Notes: generated by a model not told the origin, from the letters alone. DNA of 61,435 bases from Thiohalomonas denitrificans (GCA_020725115.1 DYFR01000022.1:1-61435); one strand, 5' to 3'. Positions 16,787 through 25,652 are shown, numbered from the stretch's first letter. Translations and numbers: made by a program.

Positions 16787-18682
16787 TTATGCGTCTTGCA
16801 CCGCCTCCAGTTCCTCGCTGAGGGTGAGCCAGCGTTCCTCTGTTTCGCCCATGACCTGATCGAGTCGTGCCTGTTCCAGCAGCAGGGACTTGAGCTGTTC
16901 CTTGCTGCCGGCTTCGTACAGCAGCGGATCGGCCAGCTGCTGTTGCAGTTCGGTCTTTTTCGCGTTGAGTTTGTCTAGCTGGTTTTCCAGCTTCTGCAGC
17001 TCCTTGCGCAGCGGTTGCAGTTTCTGCCGCTGCTCGGCATCGAGGCGGCGTTTTTCCTTGCGTGCGGTGGCGCTGTGTTCGCCCGCCGCACCGTCGCTGC
17101 CGCTGCGGCTGTTGCGACGCTCGGCCAGCCACTGGCGGTAGTCGTCGAGGTCACCGTCGTAGCTTTGCACCTTGCCGTCGGCCACCAGCAGCAGCTGGTC
17201 GGTGACGCTGCGCAGCAGGTGGCGATCATGGGACACCACCACCATCGCGCCCTCGAAATCCTGCAGCGCGATGGTGAGCGCATGGCGCATCTCCAGGTCG
17301 AGATGGTTGGTGGGTTCGTCCAGCAACAGCAGGTTGGGGCGCTGGTACACCAGCAGCGCCAGCACCAGGCGCGCCTTCTCGCCGCCGGAGAAGGGCGCGA
17401 TGGGGGCGTCGGCCTGCTCGCCGTGAAAGCCGAAGCCGCCGATGTAGTCGCGCAGGTCCTGCTCGCGCGCCCTGGGGTCGAGGCGTTGCAGGTGGTTGAG
17501 CGGGGTATCGTCGCCGCGCAGCTGTTCCAGCTGGTGCTGGGCGAAGTAGCCGATGCGCAGGTCCTGTGCCTCCTGTCGTTCGCCGCCGCGCGGCACGAGG
17601 TCGCCGGCCATCAGTTTGATCAGGGTGGACTTGCCGGCGCCGTTGGGGCCGAGCAGGCCGATGCGTTCGCCCGGGGTGAGCACCAGGTCGGTGCTGCCGA
17701 GCACCAGATGCTCGCCGTAGCCGGCGGTCACCTGTTCCAGGCGCAGCAGTTGCGCCGGCAGCTTGTGCGGGGCGCGGAAGCTGAAATGGAACGGCGAGTC
17801 GACGTGGGCCGGGGCAATCAGTTCCATGCGCGCCAACGCCTTGAGGCGGCTCTGCGCCTGGCGCGCCTTGGTGGCCTGGGCGCGGAAGCGGTCCACATAG
17901 CTGCGGATGTGCGCCACCTCGCGCTGCTGTTTCTCGAAGGCCGCCTGTTGCAGCGCCAGCTTTTCGGCGCGCAGCAGCTCGAAGTCGGAGTAGTTGCCGG
18001 CGTAGAGCGTGGCCTGCTGGCGTTCGATGTGGACGATGTGGTGCACCACGGCATCGAGGAAGTCGCGGTCATGGGAGATCAGGATCAGCATGCCGGGATA
18101 GGCGCGCAGCCATTCTTCCAGCCACAGCACGGCATCGAGGTCGAGGTGGTTGGTGGGTTCGTCCAGCAGCAGCAGGTCGGAGCGGCACATCAGTGCCTGG
18201 GCCAGGTTGAGGCGCATGCGCCAGCCGCCGGAGAAACGGGTCACCGGCTGATCTTCCTGCGCTGCCGTGAAACCAAGGCCATGCAGCAGGCGGCCGGCGC
18301 GGGCGCGGGCGGTGTAGCCGTCGATGTTCTCCAGCCGTGCCAGCAGTTCGGCCTGGCGCGTGCCGTCGCCGGCCTGCTCGGCATCGACCAGTTCGGCCTG
18401 GAGGGCGCGCAGTTCGCTGTCGCCGTCCATGACGTAATCCACCGCGCTGCGCTCCACCGCCGGGGTCTCCTGGGCGACGTGGGCGATGACGGTGCGCGGC
18501 GGCAGCGCCAGCTCGCCGGCATCGGGCGAGAGTTCGCCGCGCAGCAGGGCGAACAGGGTGGACTTGCCGCAGCCGTTGGCCCCCACCAGGCCGACCTTCT
18601 GGCCGTGGTGCAGGGTGAGGTCGACGTGTTCCAGCAGCAGGCGCGCGCCGCGGCGCAGGGAGAGATCGGTTAGTTTCAGCAT
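16787..18682 (-). CDS. ABC-F family ATPase, YheS type
   Basis: The 631-residue protein has two ATPase domains and no membrane domain. The first has GANGCGKST, SGGWRMR and LLLLDEPTNHLDLD; the second has GPNGAGKST near residue 347, SGGEKAR and again LLLLDEPTNHLDLE. A P-site linker lies between (about 240-310) and a charged coiled coil at 565-630. ABC-F proteins bind the ribosomal E site and adjust translation. The length and C-terminal coiled coil fit YheS (637 residues in E. coli) better than EttA. Uup also carries a C-terminal coiled coil but aligns less well in the linker. Confidence 0.9.
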   Translation of the reverse strand: MLKLTDLSLRRGARLLLEHVDLTLHHGQKVGLVGANGCGKSTLFALLRGELSPDAGELALPPRTVIAHVAQETPAVERSAVDYVMDGDSELRALQAELVDAEQAGDGTRQAELLARLENIDGYTARARAGRLLHGLGFTAAQEDQPVTRFSGGWRMRLNLAQALMCRSDLLLLDEPTNHLDLDAVLWLEEWLRAYPGMLILISHDRDFLDAVVHHIVHIERQQATLYAGNYSDFELLRAEKLALQQAAFEKQQREVAHIRSYVDRFRAQATKARQAQSRLKALARMELIAPAHVDSPFHFSFRAPHKLPAQLLRLEQVTAGYGEHLVLGSTDLVLTPGERIGLLGPNGAGKSTLIKLMAGDLVPRGGERQEAQDLRIGYFAQHQLEQLRGDDTPLNHLQRLDPRAREQDLRDYIGGFGFHGEQADAPIAPFSGGEKARLVLALLVYQRPNLLLLDEPTNHLDLEMRHALTIALQDFEGAMVVVSHDRHLLRSVTDQLLLVADGKVQSYDGDLDDYRQWLAERRNSRSGSDGAAGEHSATARKEKRRLDAEQRQKLQPLRKELQKLENQLDKLNAKKTELQQQLADPLLYEAGSKEQLKSLLLEQARLDQVMGETEERWLTLSEELEAVQDA

Positions 18683-18788
18683 GGCGGCGCAGTTTACCAG
18701 TGTGTTGCGGCAGTGTGTGATTCAGTGCATGGCGGGAGACATCTTATTGAGCCATGCTATGCAAGCGATTTTCACCGAGGAGAAGTTC

Positions 18789-19205
18789 ATGCAGATGAAA
18801 CAGGTGGTGTGCGGTGTATTGGCGCTGGCCCTGGCGGGCGGCAGTGTGCATGTACCCATGGCCCAGGCCGCCCTGGTTGGCACCGGGGAGGTGGTGGCGG
18901 CGGCGGGCCAGGTGCAGGCGGCGGATGAGGCGCGGCAGCGCCTGACGGCCTTGCTGGCACGTGATGATGTGGCGGCGGCCTTGCAGCGTCATGGCGTGGA
19001 TGCGGAGCAGGCCCGTAGCCGGGTCGATGGCCTGAGCGATGCGGAGGTGCAGCAGCTGGCCGGGCAGCTCGATGAGCTGCCGGCGGGGGGGGATGTGCTT
19101 GGTATCGCCGTGTTCGTATTCCTGGTGCTGCTGCTGACGGACATCCTGGGCTATACCGATATCTTCCCCTTCGTGAAGAAGACAGCTGACGGCAGCCGCA
19201 AGTAG
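18789..19205 (+). CDS. PA2779-like small exported/membrane protein
   Basis: The 138-residue product starts at an ATG behind GAGGAG. It has a signal peptide (VVCGVLALALAGG to AQA), a helical middle (DEARQRLTALLARDDVAAAL, then GLSDAEVQQLAGQLDELPAG) and a C-terminal membrane span (LGIAVFVFLVLLLTDILGYTD). This is the plan of the Pseudomonas PA2779 family. The PA2778-like cysteine peptidase follows five bases later, as in Pseudomonas. The family has no known function, but the fixed pairing implies a shared role at the cell envelope. Confidence 0.8.
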   Translation: MQMKQVVCGVLALALAGGSVHVPMAQAALVGTGEVVAAAGQVQAADEARQRLTALLARDDVAAALQRHGVDAEQARSRVDGLSDAEVQQLAGQLDELPAGGDVLGIAVFVFLVLLLTDILGYTDIFPFVKKTADGSRK

Positions 19206-19210
19206 CCCCG

Positions 19211-20137
19211 GTGGCACTGCGGCAGGGTGGCGCCCATGGCCGGATGGCGGCACTAGGCCTGGTGCTGCTGTTGTCCGGCTGCAGCACGTTATCCCCCGCG
19301 CTTCGTCCCGGTGACGGCCTGCCCGCGCAGGCCTATGTCGCCACGACATTCTTTCCCCAGGAAATCCACCACTGCGGCCCCGCAGCCCTGGCCACCGTGC
19401 TGGGCGCGTCCGGTGTCGACACCACGCCGGAGGCCCTGGCGCCGCAGGTCTATCTGCCCGGACGGGAGGGCAGCCTGCAGCTGGAGCTGGTGGCGGCGGC
19501 GCGTGGTACGGGTCGTATCGCCTATGTGCTGGAGCCGGTACTGGAGCATGCGCTGCGCGAGGTGGCGGCGGGCCGGCCGGTGTTGGTGCTGCAAAACCTC
19601 GGTCTGTCCTGGTATCCGCGCTGGCACTATGCCGTCCTCATCGGCTATGACCTGGAGGCGCGCAGTGTCACCCTGCACAGCGGCACGGAACGTGACTATG
19701 TGACGGCGCTCGCCACTTTCGACCGCACCTGGGCGCGGGCCGGGCGCTGGGCCTTGCTGGTGCTGCCGCCGGAGCAGTTGCCGGCCACCGCGCGCGAACT
19801 GCCCTATGTGGGGGCCGCTGCCGCCCTGGAGCGCACGGCCCCGGACGACGCCGAACTGGCCTACCGCGCGGCGCTTCAGCGCTGGCCTGCCAGTCTTGCG
19901 GCCCTCCTGGGGCTGGGCAATGCCCGCTATGCGCAGGGCAACCTCACCGGCGCGGAACAGGCCTACGCCGCCGCCGTCGCCGCGCACCCCGAGTCCGCTG
20001 CCGCCCACAACAACCACGCCCATGTCCTCGCCCGTCTTGGCCGCAAGGCGGAGGCGCTGCAGGCCGCCCGCCGCGCCGTCGAGCTGGGCGGCGACACCCT
20101 GCCGGTCGCCCGCCGCACCCTGCAGGAGCTCGAATAG
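19211..20137 (+). CDS. PA2778-like lipoprotein, C39-type cysteine peptidase with TPR repeats
   Basis: The 308-residue protein has a lipobox (LLLSGC, Cys24) and a papain-like C39 domain. The catalytic cysteine is in HHCGPAALATVL and the histidine in RWHYAVLIGYD. Two to three TPR-type repeats follow at about 215-305 (ALLGLGNARYAQGNLTGAEQAYAAA). It is therefore a predicted lipid-anchored peptidase or peptidase-like binding protein with a TPR partner surface. The GTG start at 19211 is five bases after the PA2779-like stop; ATG 19244 is a possible shorter start that keeps the lipobox. Substrate unknown. Confidence 0.83.
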   Translation: MALRQGGAHGRMAALGLVLLLSGCSTLSPALRPGDGLPAQAYVATTFFPQEIHHCGPAALATVLGASGVDTTPEALAPQVYLPGREGSLQLELVAAARGTGRIAYVLEPVLEHALREVAAGRPVLVLQNLGLSWYPRWHYAVLIGYDLEARSVTLHSGTERDYVTALATFDRTWARAGRWALLVLPPEQLPATARELPYVGAAAALERTAPDDAELAYRAALQRWPASLAALLGLGNARYAQGNLTGAEQAYAAAVAAHPESAAAHNNHAHVLARLGRKAEALQAARRAVELGGDTLPVARRTLQELE

Positions 20138-20318
20138 ATCGCGGCACGGCGCGGGCTTTGCCCGCCTGAAGCGCACTACCGCCCGCCGCGGCCCCGCCTT
20201 CCTTGCCTTTCCCGGGATCGTGAATTAGGTTCTTTGGACGCCCCCCGCTTCGGTGCCGGATGGTCGCCGCTGCCGTGCGGGCGACAGGGGGGGCGTTCAT
20301 GACGGAGGTATTCGTCCG

Positions 20319-21590
20319 ATGAAGCAGGAAAAAGCCGAGAACCTGGGTATTCCTTCTTTCTCCTCACCGGCTCGCCACGGTCAGGTGGCGACGCCGGAGC
20401 GCTGGCTGATGCGGCAGCTGCTGCGCAGCCTGGGCGACCCGCCGATACGGGTGCGTTTCTGGGACGGCACCGAGATGGAGCCGGTACCGGGAGCGGCACG
20501 CACCACCGTGGTGATCCACGATCGTTTCGCCCTGTGGCGTCTGCTCAGCCACCCCATGCTGCACTTCGGCGACGATTACAGCCTGGGCCGCATCGAGGTG
20601 GAGGGCGGCCTGGTGGAATTCCTCGACACCGTGTTCCGTCACACTCCGCGCGCCCGCAGCAGCAGTCCGACACGGCGCCAGTTGCTGGAGCGCCTGCAGC
20701 GGGCGCGCCGCAACACCCTGAGCGGTTCGCGCGAAAACATCCATCATCACTACGATATCGGCAACAGCTTCTACCGCCTCTGGCTCGACCATGAGATGCA
20801 GTACACCTGCGCCTATTTCCCCGATCCGGCCATGACGCTGGAGGCGGCGCAGCTGGCCAAACTGGATCATGTCTGCCGCAAGCTGCAACTGAAGCCGGGC
20901 GAGAGCGTGGTGGAGGCCGGTTGCGGCTGGGGTGGGCTGGCACGGCACATGGCGCGCTATTACGGCGTACGCGTGCGGGCCTACAACATCTCCACCGAGC
21001 AGGTGGCCTATGCCCGCGAGCGTGCGGCGCAGGAGGGACTGGCCGATCGCATCGAGTATGTGCTCGACGACTACCGCACCATTAGCGGCGAGTATGACGC
21101 CTTTGTCTCCGTCGGCATGCTGGAGCATGTGGGAACCGAGCATTATCACGTACTGGGCGGCGTCATCGACCGCGCCCTCAAGGCGGGCGGGCGCGGCCTG
21201 ATCCACTCCATCGGCCGCAACCAGGCCCAGCCGATGAGTGCCTGGGCCGAGCGGCGCATCTTTCCCGGCGCCTATCCGCCGACGTTGCGCGAGATGATGA
21301 TGATCTTCGAGCCCTACGACTTCTCCGTGCTCGATGTGGAAAATCTGCGTCTGCACTACGCCAGGACGCTGGGACACTGGCTGGAGCGTTACGAAACTCA
21401 CGTCCCGCTGGTGGAGCAGATGTTCGATGCAGCCTTCGTGCGCGCCTGGCGGCTGTATCTGGCCTCGTCCATCGCCAGTTTCACCAGCGGCAGCCTGCAG
21501 CTGTTCCAGGTGCTGTTCGCGCGGCCGCAGCAAAATGCGTTGCCCTGGTCGCGTGCCCATCTCTATCACGACCATCTGCGCAAGGAGTGA
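20319..21590 (+). CDS. Cyclopropane-fatty-acyl-phospholipid synthase family methyltransferase
   Basis: The 423-residue enzyme starts at an ATG behind GGAGG. Its N-terminal part (about 1-130) includes HFGDDYSLGRIEVEGG. The methyltransferase domain has NIHHHYDIGNSFYRLWLD, MQYTCAYF, the SAM-binding EAGCGWGGLARHMA and SVGMLEHVG, all diagnostic for the CFA synthase family. Members transfer a methyl group from SAM to unsaturated acyl chains in membrane lipids. It lies two bases upstream of an FAD-dependent reductase gene, so the product may be a reduced methyl-branched chain rather than a cyclopropane; that is inference. Confidence 0.9.
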   Translation: MKQEKAENLGIPSFSSPARHGQVATPERWLMRQLLRSLGDPPIRVRFWDGTEMEPVPGAARTTVVIHDRFALWRLLSHPMLHFGDDYSLGRIEVEGGLVEFLDTVFRHTPRARSSSPTRRQLLERLQRARRNTLSGSRENIHHHYDIGNSFYRLWLDHEMQYTCAYFPDPAMTLEAAQLAKLDHVCRKLQLKPGESVVEAGCGWGGLARHMARYYGVRVRAYNISTEQVAYARERAAQEGLADRIEYVLDDYRTISGEYDAFVSVGMLEHVGTEHYHVLGGVIDRALKAGGRGLIHSIGRNQAQPMSAWAERRIFPGAYPPTLREMMMIFEPYDFSVLDVENLRLHYARTLGHWLERYETHVPLVEQMFDAAFVRAWRLYLASSIASFTSGSLQLFQVLFARPQQNALPWSRAHLYHDHLRKE

Positions 21591-21592
21591 TC

Positions 21593-22729
21593 ATGGAACG
21601 CTGCGACGTCGTGATCGTCGGCGGCGGCCCCGCCGGTTCCACCCTGGCCTGGCAACTCCAGCGGGCCGGTATGGAGGTGGTGGTACTGGATAAAAAAGAG
21701 TTTCCGCGCGACAAGGTGTGTGCCGGCTGGATCACCCCGGCGGTGGTGGATGCGCTGCAGCTGGATCTGGACGACTATGCCCGCGGCCGTACCCTGCAAC
21801 CGATCCATCGCTTTCGCACCGGCCTTATCGGCGGTGACGAGGTGCTCACCGATTACGGCAGCACGGTGAGCTACGGTATCCGCCGCCGCGAGTTCGATGA
21901 GTATCTGTTGCGCCGCAGCGGCGCGCGCCTGTTGCTGGGCGAGGCACTGGAGAGTCTGGAACGTGAGGGTAGCGATTGGATCATCAACGGCCATCTGCGC
22001 ACACCGCTGCTGATTGGCGCCGGCGGTCATTACTGCCCGGTCGCGCGCCGCCTCGGTGCTGCCCTCGGCGTCGAGGAAGTGCCGGTCACCGCGCAGGAGG
22101 TGGAGTTCGAGCTGTCGCCCGCACAGGCGGCGGCCTGTACGGTGGCACCCGATACGCCGGAGCTGTATTTCACTCCCGAGCTGGACGGTTACGGCTGGGT
22201 GTTCCGCAAGGGTGGCGTACTCAATATCGGCCTCGGCCGCGAGGCCGGGGGCAAGCTGGGCGATTCAGTGGCCGCATTTACCGCCTGGCTGCAGCAACAG
22301 GGCAAGATCCCCGCCGACATCCCGCAGCGTTTTCACGGTCATGCCTATCTGTTCTACCCGCAGCGCCGCCCGCGTCGAGTGGTGGATGACGGCGTACTGC
22401 TCATCGGCGATGCCGCCGGCCTGGCCTATCCGCAGAGTGGCGAAGGTATCTGTCCGGCGGTGGAGTCGGCGTTGCTCGCTGCGGTGGTGATCCGGGCCGC
22501 ACAAGGTGATTACCGTGCGGCACAACTCGCCCCCTATGCCGTGCAACTCAGCCGGCGCTTCGGGCCGCGTCAGGCGGCACCTGCCGCGCTGCCCTGGTTG
22601 CCGGTGTCGACGAAGCGCTTCCTCGCCGGCCGTCTGCTCGGCAATCCGTTCTTCACCCGCCGCGTGGTGCTGGATCGCTGGTTTCTGCACCGCCAGCAGC
22701 CAGCGCTGCAGACCGGGATACTGGACTAG
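21593..22729 (+). CDS. FAD-dependent oxidoreductase, geranylgeranyl-reductase-like
   Basis: The 378-residue flavoprotein has the dinucleotide-binding motif VVIVGGGPAGSTLAW, a PRDKVCAGWITP segment and the second FAD motif GVLLIGDAAGLAYPQSGEGI. These place it in the group that includes geranylgeranyl reductases and related FAD reductases of lipid chains. The ATG has AAGGAG five bases upstream, inside the end of the preceding methyltransferase gene. Reduction of a double bond in a lipid is the likely chemistry. It ends 124 bases before the response regulator. Confidence 0.85.
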   Translation: MERCDVVIVGGGPAGSTLAWQLQRAGMEVVVLDKKEFPRDKVCAGWITPAVVDALQLDLDDYARGRTLQPIHRFRTGLIGGDEVLTDYGSTVSYGIRRREFDEYLLRRSGARLLLGEALESLEREGSDWIINGHLRTPLLIGAGGHYCPVARRLGAALGVEEVPVTAQEVEFELSPAQAAACTVAPDTPELYFTPELDGYGWVFRKGGVLNIGLGREAGGKLGDSVAAFTAWLQQQGKIPADIPQRFHGHAYLFYPQRRPRRVVDDGVLLIGDAAGLAYPQSGEGICPAVESALLAAVVIRAAQGDYRAAQLAPYAVQLSRRFGPRQAAPAALPWLPVSTKRFLAGRLLGNPFFTRRVVLDRWFLHRQQPALQTGILD

Positions 22730-22733
22730 TCGA

Positions 22734-22749
22734 TGTGCACAATTGCACA
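22734..22749. promoter_or_regulatory. CRP-like dyad operator upstream of the orphan response regulator
   Basis: TGTGC and GCACA are separated by six bases, a perfect dyad with one change per half from the CRP consensus TGTGA-N6-TCACA. Its centre (22741.5) falls 61.5 bases before the start site predicted from the promoter at 22769-22796, the standard class I activator position. The binding factor is unknown. Confidence 0.45.
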
Positions 22750-22768
22750 GTTTGTTGCGCCAGCCCAA

Positions 22769-22796
22769 TTTACACAGCGTTGCTCCACCGTATAAT
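22769..22796 (+). promoter_or_regulatory. Sigma-70 promoter of the response-regulator gene
   Basis: TTTACA (22769-22774) and a perfect TATAAT (22791-22796) are 16 bases apart. The start site should be near 22803. A perfect eight-base stem with a three-base loop (22807-22825) would form at the very 5' end of the transcript and may protect it from decay. Confidence 0.7.
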
Positions 22797-22853
22797 CCTG
22801 CTCCGAACCGCTCGCATCGAGCGGTCCATCGTGAGACGTGAAAGGAGTAATCG

Positions 22854-23483
22854 TTGATTCGTGTCCTGATTGTCGATGACCACGCCATTGTGCGGCGTGG
22901 CCTGCGCGACATTATCTCAGACGAGGCTGACATGACGGTGGTGGCGGAGGCCGTCGACGGGCCGGATGCGCTGGCGCAGGCACGTTCCTGCAACTGGGAC
23001 GTGTTTCTGCTCGATCTCGGCATGCCCGGCATGCACGGTACCGATGTACTGGCACGGCTGCGGCGCGAGTATCCGGGCAAGCCGGTGCTGATCGTTACCA
23101 TGCATCCGGAAGAGGAGTTCGGCCCGCGTCTCATGCGGGCCGGCGCCGCCGGCTATCTCTCCAAGGAAAGTGCGCCGGAACAGCTGGTGAACGCCATTCG
23201 CCAGGTGGCCCGTGGCGAACCTTATCTCAGCCCCGGACTCGTTGCACTGCTGGAAAAGAAAAAGCGCAGTGTCGGCAACACGCCGCGCCATGCCGTGTTG
23301 TCGGAGCGGGAAACCCAGGTGCTGTGCCACATCGCCAATGGTCGCGCCCTGTCCGACATTTCCGAGCTCATGGTACTCAGCCCCAAGACGGTCAGTACCT
23401 ACCGCTACCGCCTGCTGGTGAAGATGCGCATGAAAAGCAATGTCGAGCTGACGCGCTATGCGGTGGAGAACAAGCTGGTTTGA
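22854..23483 (+). CDS. LuxR/NarL-type response regulator, orphan
   Basis: The 209-residue regulator has a receiver domain (1-120) with the phospho-acceptor Asp54 in FLLDLGMPGM, acidic pair DD at 8-9 and Lys near 104 in GYLSKES. A LuxR-type helix-turn-helix follows (about 145-200, LSERETQVLCHIANGRALSD). It starts at TTG behind AAAGGAG. The layout resembles UvrY/GacA-class regulators. No histidine kinase is adjacent, so its sensor is elsewhere. The upstream CRP-like dyad suggests activation by a Crp-family factor. Confidence 0.9.
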   Translation: MIRVLIVDDHAIVRRGLRDIISDEADMTVVAEAVDGPDALAQARSCNWDVFLLDLGMPGMHGTDVLARLRREYPGKPVLIVTMHPEEEFGPRLMRAGAAGYLSKESAPEQLVNAIRQVARGEPYLSPGLVALLEKKKRSVGNTPRHAVLSERETQVLCHIANGRALSDISELMVLSPKTVSTYRYRLLVKMRMKSNVELTRYAVENKLV

Positions 23484-23657
23484 ATCAGGGCTGATCGGCG
23501 CCCACCCGCGCAGCAGAACCGTTCGCGCGGGTCTCTTGATGCCACAAGAAATATTTCCTCAGTTGAGCGTGATCACCGATACGCCACACCTGCGGAAATT
23601 TTCCTTGTGGAACCAATATGCTGCGCGATATCGGCCCATACTCATGAAATCCTCGGG

Positions 23658-24563
23658 TCAGCGTCGCAGATAGGTGAAGCTGGCCTGCGGCCGTCCCACA
23701 TAGCAGCTATGGGTGAACCCATACTTTTGTATCAATGCCAGCGCCTGTTCGGCCTCTGCCTGCTGGTTTTCAAAATCGAACATCCAGTGGTTGCCGTCGG
23801 CGATCTTCCAGCGCCCACCGGCCTGGACGACAGTGATAGCGGCGTTGTTGAAGGTGACGCAGTCTTCCCCCTGCATGCCGCCGGCCGGTGCAGTACCGTT
23901 GACCAGAAGATAGGTGAAGGAGGGTTGCGGCCGGCCGACGTAGCAGGTCTGATTGATGCCGTAGTGGCGGATGATGCGGTGCGCCAGCCGCGCCTCGTCG
24001 CGTTTGTCCGCGAAGTCGAAAATCAGGTGATTGTCTTCGACGATCTTCCAGCGGTTGCCCAGTTGCGTGACGCTGGTATTGGACGGGTTGAAACCGATGC
24101 AATCCTCCTTGATGGGAACGACAGGCTTAAGCTGGGTGCCCAGCCGTGGTTGTACCGGCTTGACCGGCAGACGCTGCACCGGCGCGGGTTGCATCACCGG
24201 CTCGGGCAATGCCCCCACCCGCGTCCAGCGGCTGCCGCCAAACCCGCCCGTCTCGCGGCTCCGCTCCAGTACCTGCCCGTTGTTGCTGAGGGTGAGGCTC
24301 AGTTTGCCTGAACCCAGCGTCTTGCCCTTGGGGACATCGAGCCAGTCGCCGTTGATCCGTTCGCCGCGAATCCGGCCATGAAACACATTGGCCCAGCGTG
24401 GTTCGGTGGCGTTCTGCTCACCATACCAGTGCAGCTCCTCGCCTGTCTGGCGCAGGTAATATATGCCACCATCATTGGCCTGCCAGGTGCCGGTCAGATC
24501 GGCCTGTACCGCCAGCGGCAATATCATCAGTACGACAAACACCCAGCGTAATGCCCTGTTCAT
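23658..24563 (-). CDS. Secreted protein with two tandem Cys-containing repeats, unknown function
   Basis: The 301-residue product has a signal peptide (ending AVQA), an N-terminal domain of about 95 residues (GTWQANDGGIYYLRQTG, likely beta-rich) and a proline-rich linker (about 118-150). Two copies of a 68-residue repeat follow. Each repeat begins EDC, contains RWKI and FDF, and ends CYVGRPQ plus SFTYL. The two copies align without gaps over most of their length, and each holds two cysteines that may form a disulfide. No enzyme motif is visible. I do not recognise a named function; an extracellular binding role is possible. Confidence 0.8.
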   Translation of the reverse strand: MNRALRWVFVVLMILPLAVQADLTGTWQANDGGIYYLRQTGEELHWYGEQNATEPRWANVFHGRIRGERINGDWLDVPKGKTLGSGKLSLTLSNNGQVLERSRETGGFGGSRWTRVGALPEPVMQPAPVQRLPVKPVQPRLGTQLKPVVPIKEDCIGFNPSNTSVTQLGNRWKIVEDNHLIFDFADKRDEARLAHRIIRHYGINQTCYVGRPQPSFTYLLVNGTAPAGGMQGEDCVTFNNAAITVVQAGGRWKIADGNHWMFDFENQQAEAEQALALIQKYGFTHSCYVGRPQASFTYLRR

Positions 24564-24658
24564 GATTGCTTCCCCCGGCGGTCAGTGCGGCAACAGTACA
24601 GCAAAGTATGGTGCGGAAGGGTTGCGGTGTAAACCGCGCAGCAGAGGCTGTACCGCCA

Positions 24659-25501
24659 TCACTCCCTTACCAGCCACTCCACATTCCAGCGGCCGCGACC
24701 GGCGCTATCCAGGCATTGATGCAGCCAGGGCAGCAGCGTTTTTAGCTGGGTATCCAGTTGCCAGGGCGGATTGATGAGCACCATGCCGCTGCCGTGCATG
24801 CCGGCGGGGCCGTCATCCGGCTCGATGCACAGCTCCGCCAGCAGTATTTTGCGCATGCCGCTTTCACGCAGGCGGCGCTGCAGACGCTCGACGCTGGGGC
24901 GATTGAGGATGGGATACCACAGGGCGTACATGCCGGTGGGCCAGCGCGCGTAGGCATGGCCCAGCGCCGTGGTGACCTGATCGAATTCGGCCTTCACTTC
25001 ATAGGACGGATCGATCAGTACCAGGCCGCGCTTTTCCTTCGGCGGCAGAAAGGCCTTCAGGCCCTGGTAGCCATCCTGATGATGCACGGCAACCTGGTGA
25101 TCGCCGGCAAACTCCTGTTTCAGCAACGGCAGGTCGCTGCTGTGCAGTTCACACAGCACCATGCGATCGTGTTCGCGCAGGAAGTGGCGCGCGATGCGTG
25201 GCGAGCCGGGGTAATAATGCAGCTTGCCGTCCGGGTTGAGTTCGCGCGCCGCAGCGAGATAGGGCGCGGCCTGTTCCGGCACCGTTGGCTCGTGCCACAG
25301 GCGGGATATGCCGTTGCGCCATTCATCGGTCTTCTGCGCCTCGGGCGCGCGCAGATCATAACGGCCGACGCCGGCATGGGTTTCTACATAGCAGAACGGT
25401 GCGTCCTTCTGCCGTAATGCCTCAAGCAGCAGGGCCAGCACCGAGTGCTTGAGGATGTCGCCGTGGTTGCCGGCGTGATAGGCGTGTCGGTAGCTAAGCA
25501 T
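24659..25501 (-). CDS. rlmJ: 23S rRNA m6A2030 methyltransferase RlmJ
   Basis: The 280-residue enzyme begins MLSYRHAYHAGNHGDILKH, the family hallmark. It has a SAM-binding Rossmann fold (FCYVETHAGVGRYDL) and the catalytic DPSY in VLIDPSYEV near residue 163. RlmJ methylates N6 of A2030 in 23S rRNA. Its length equals the E. coli enzyme (280). It is followed upstream by the long palindrome at 25517-25652. Confidence 0.97.
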   Translation of the reverse strand: MLSYRHAYHAGNHGDILKHSVLALLLEALRQKDAPFCYVETHAGVGRYDLRAPEAQKTDEWRNGISRLWHEPTVPEQAAPYLAAARELNPDGKLHYYPGSPRIARHFLREHDRMVLCELHSSDLPLLKQEFAGDHQVAVHHQDGYQGLKAFLPPKEKRGLVLIDPSYEVKAEFDQVTTALGHAYARWPTGMYALWYPILNRPSVERLQRRLRESGMRKILLAELCIEPDDGPAGMHGSGMVLINPPWQLDTQLKTLLPWLHQCLDSAGRGRWNVEWLVRE

Positions 25502-25516
25502 AGGAATACAACATCC

Positions 25517-25652
25517 AACGCAGAGGCGCAGAGGCGCAGAGGTATGGAGTGATGAGAAGAGATGTCATGTTATTTACCGGTTGTGGAGAGATGACGCAAT
25601 TGCTTGCTGTCAAGGATACTCTTGGCCCTCAGCGTCTCTGCGTCTCTGCGTT
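25517..25652. repeat. Palindromic element, GACGCAGAG type
   Basis: Arms 25517-25542 and 25627-25652 are reverse complements at 23 of 26 positions. Each arm is itself a direct repeat of an eight- to nine-base unit (CGCAGAGGCGCAGAGG). It fills the rlmJ-purT gap and shares its word with the element at 1681-1741. Confidence 0.8.

Noticed and set aside
23504..23532. Hairpin ACCCGCGC/GCGCGGGT after the response regulator as a terminator
   Set aside because: The stem is real, but no T run follows, so I did not list it as a terminator.
25517..25652. CRISPR array, suggested by the repeated GCAGAGGC units
   Set aside because: The units are directly adjacent eight- to nine-base words without spacers, and they are mirrored in the opposite arm.
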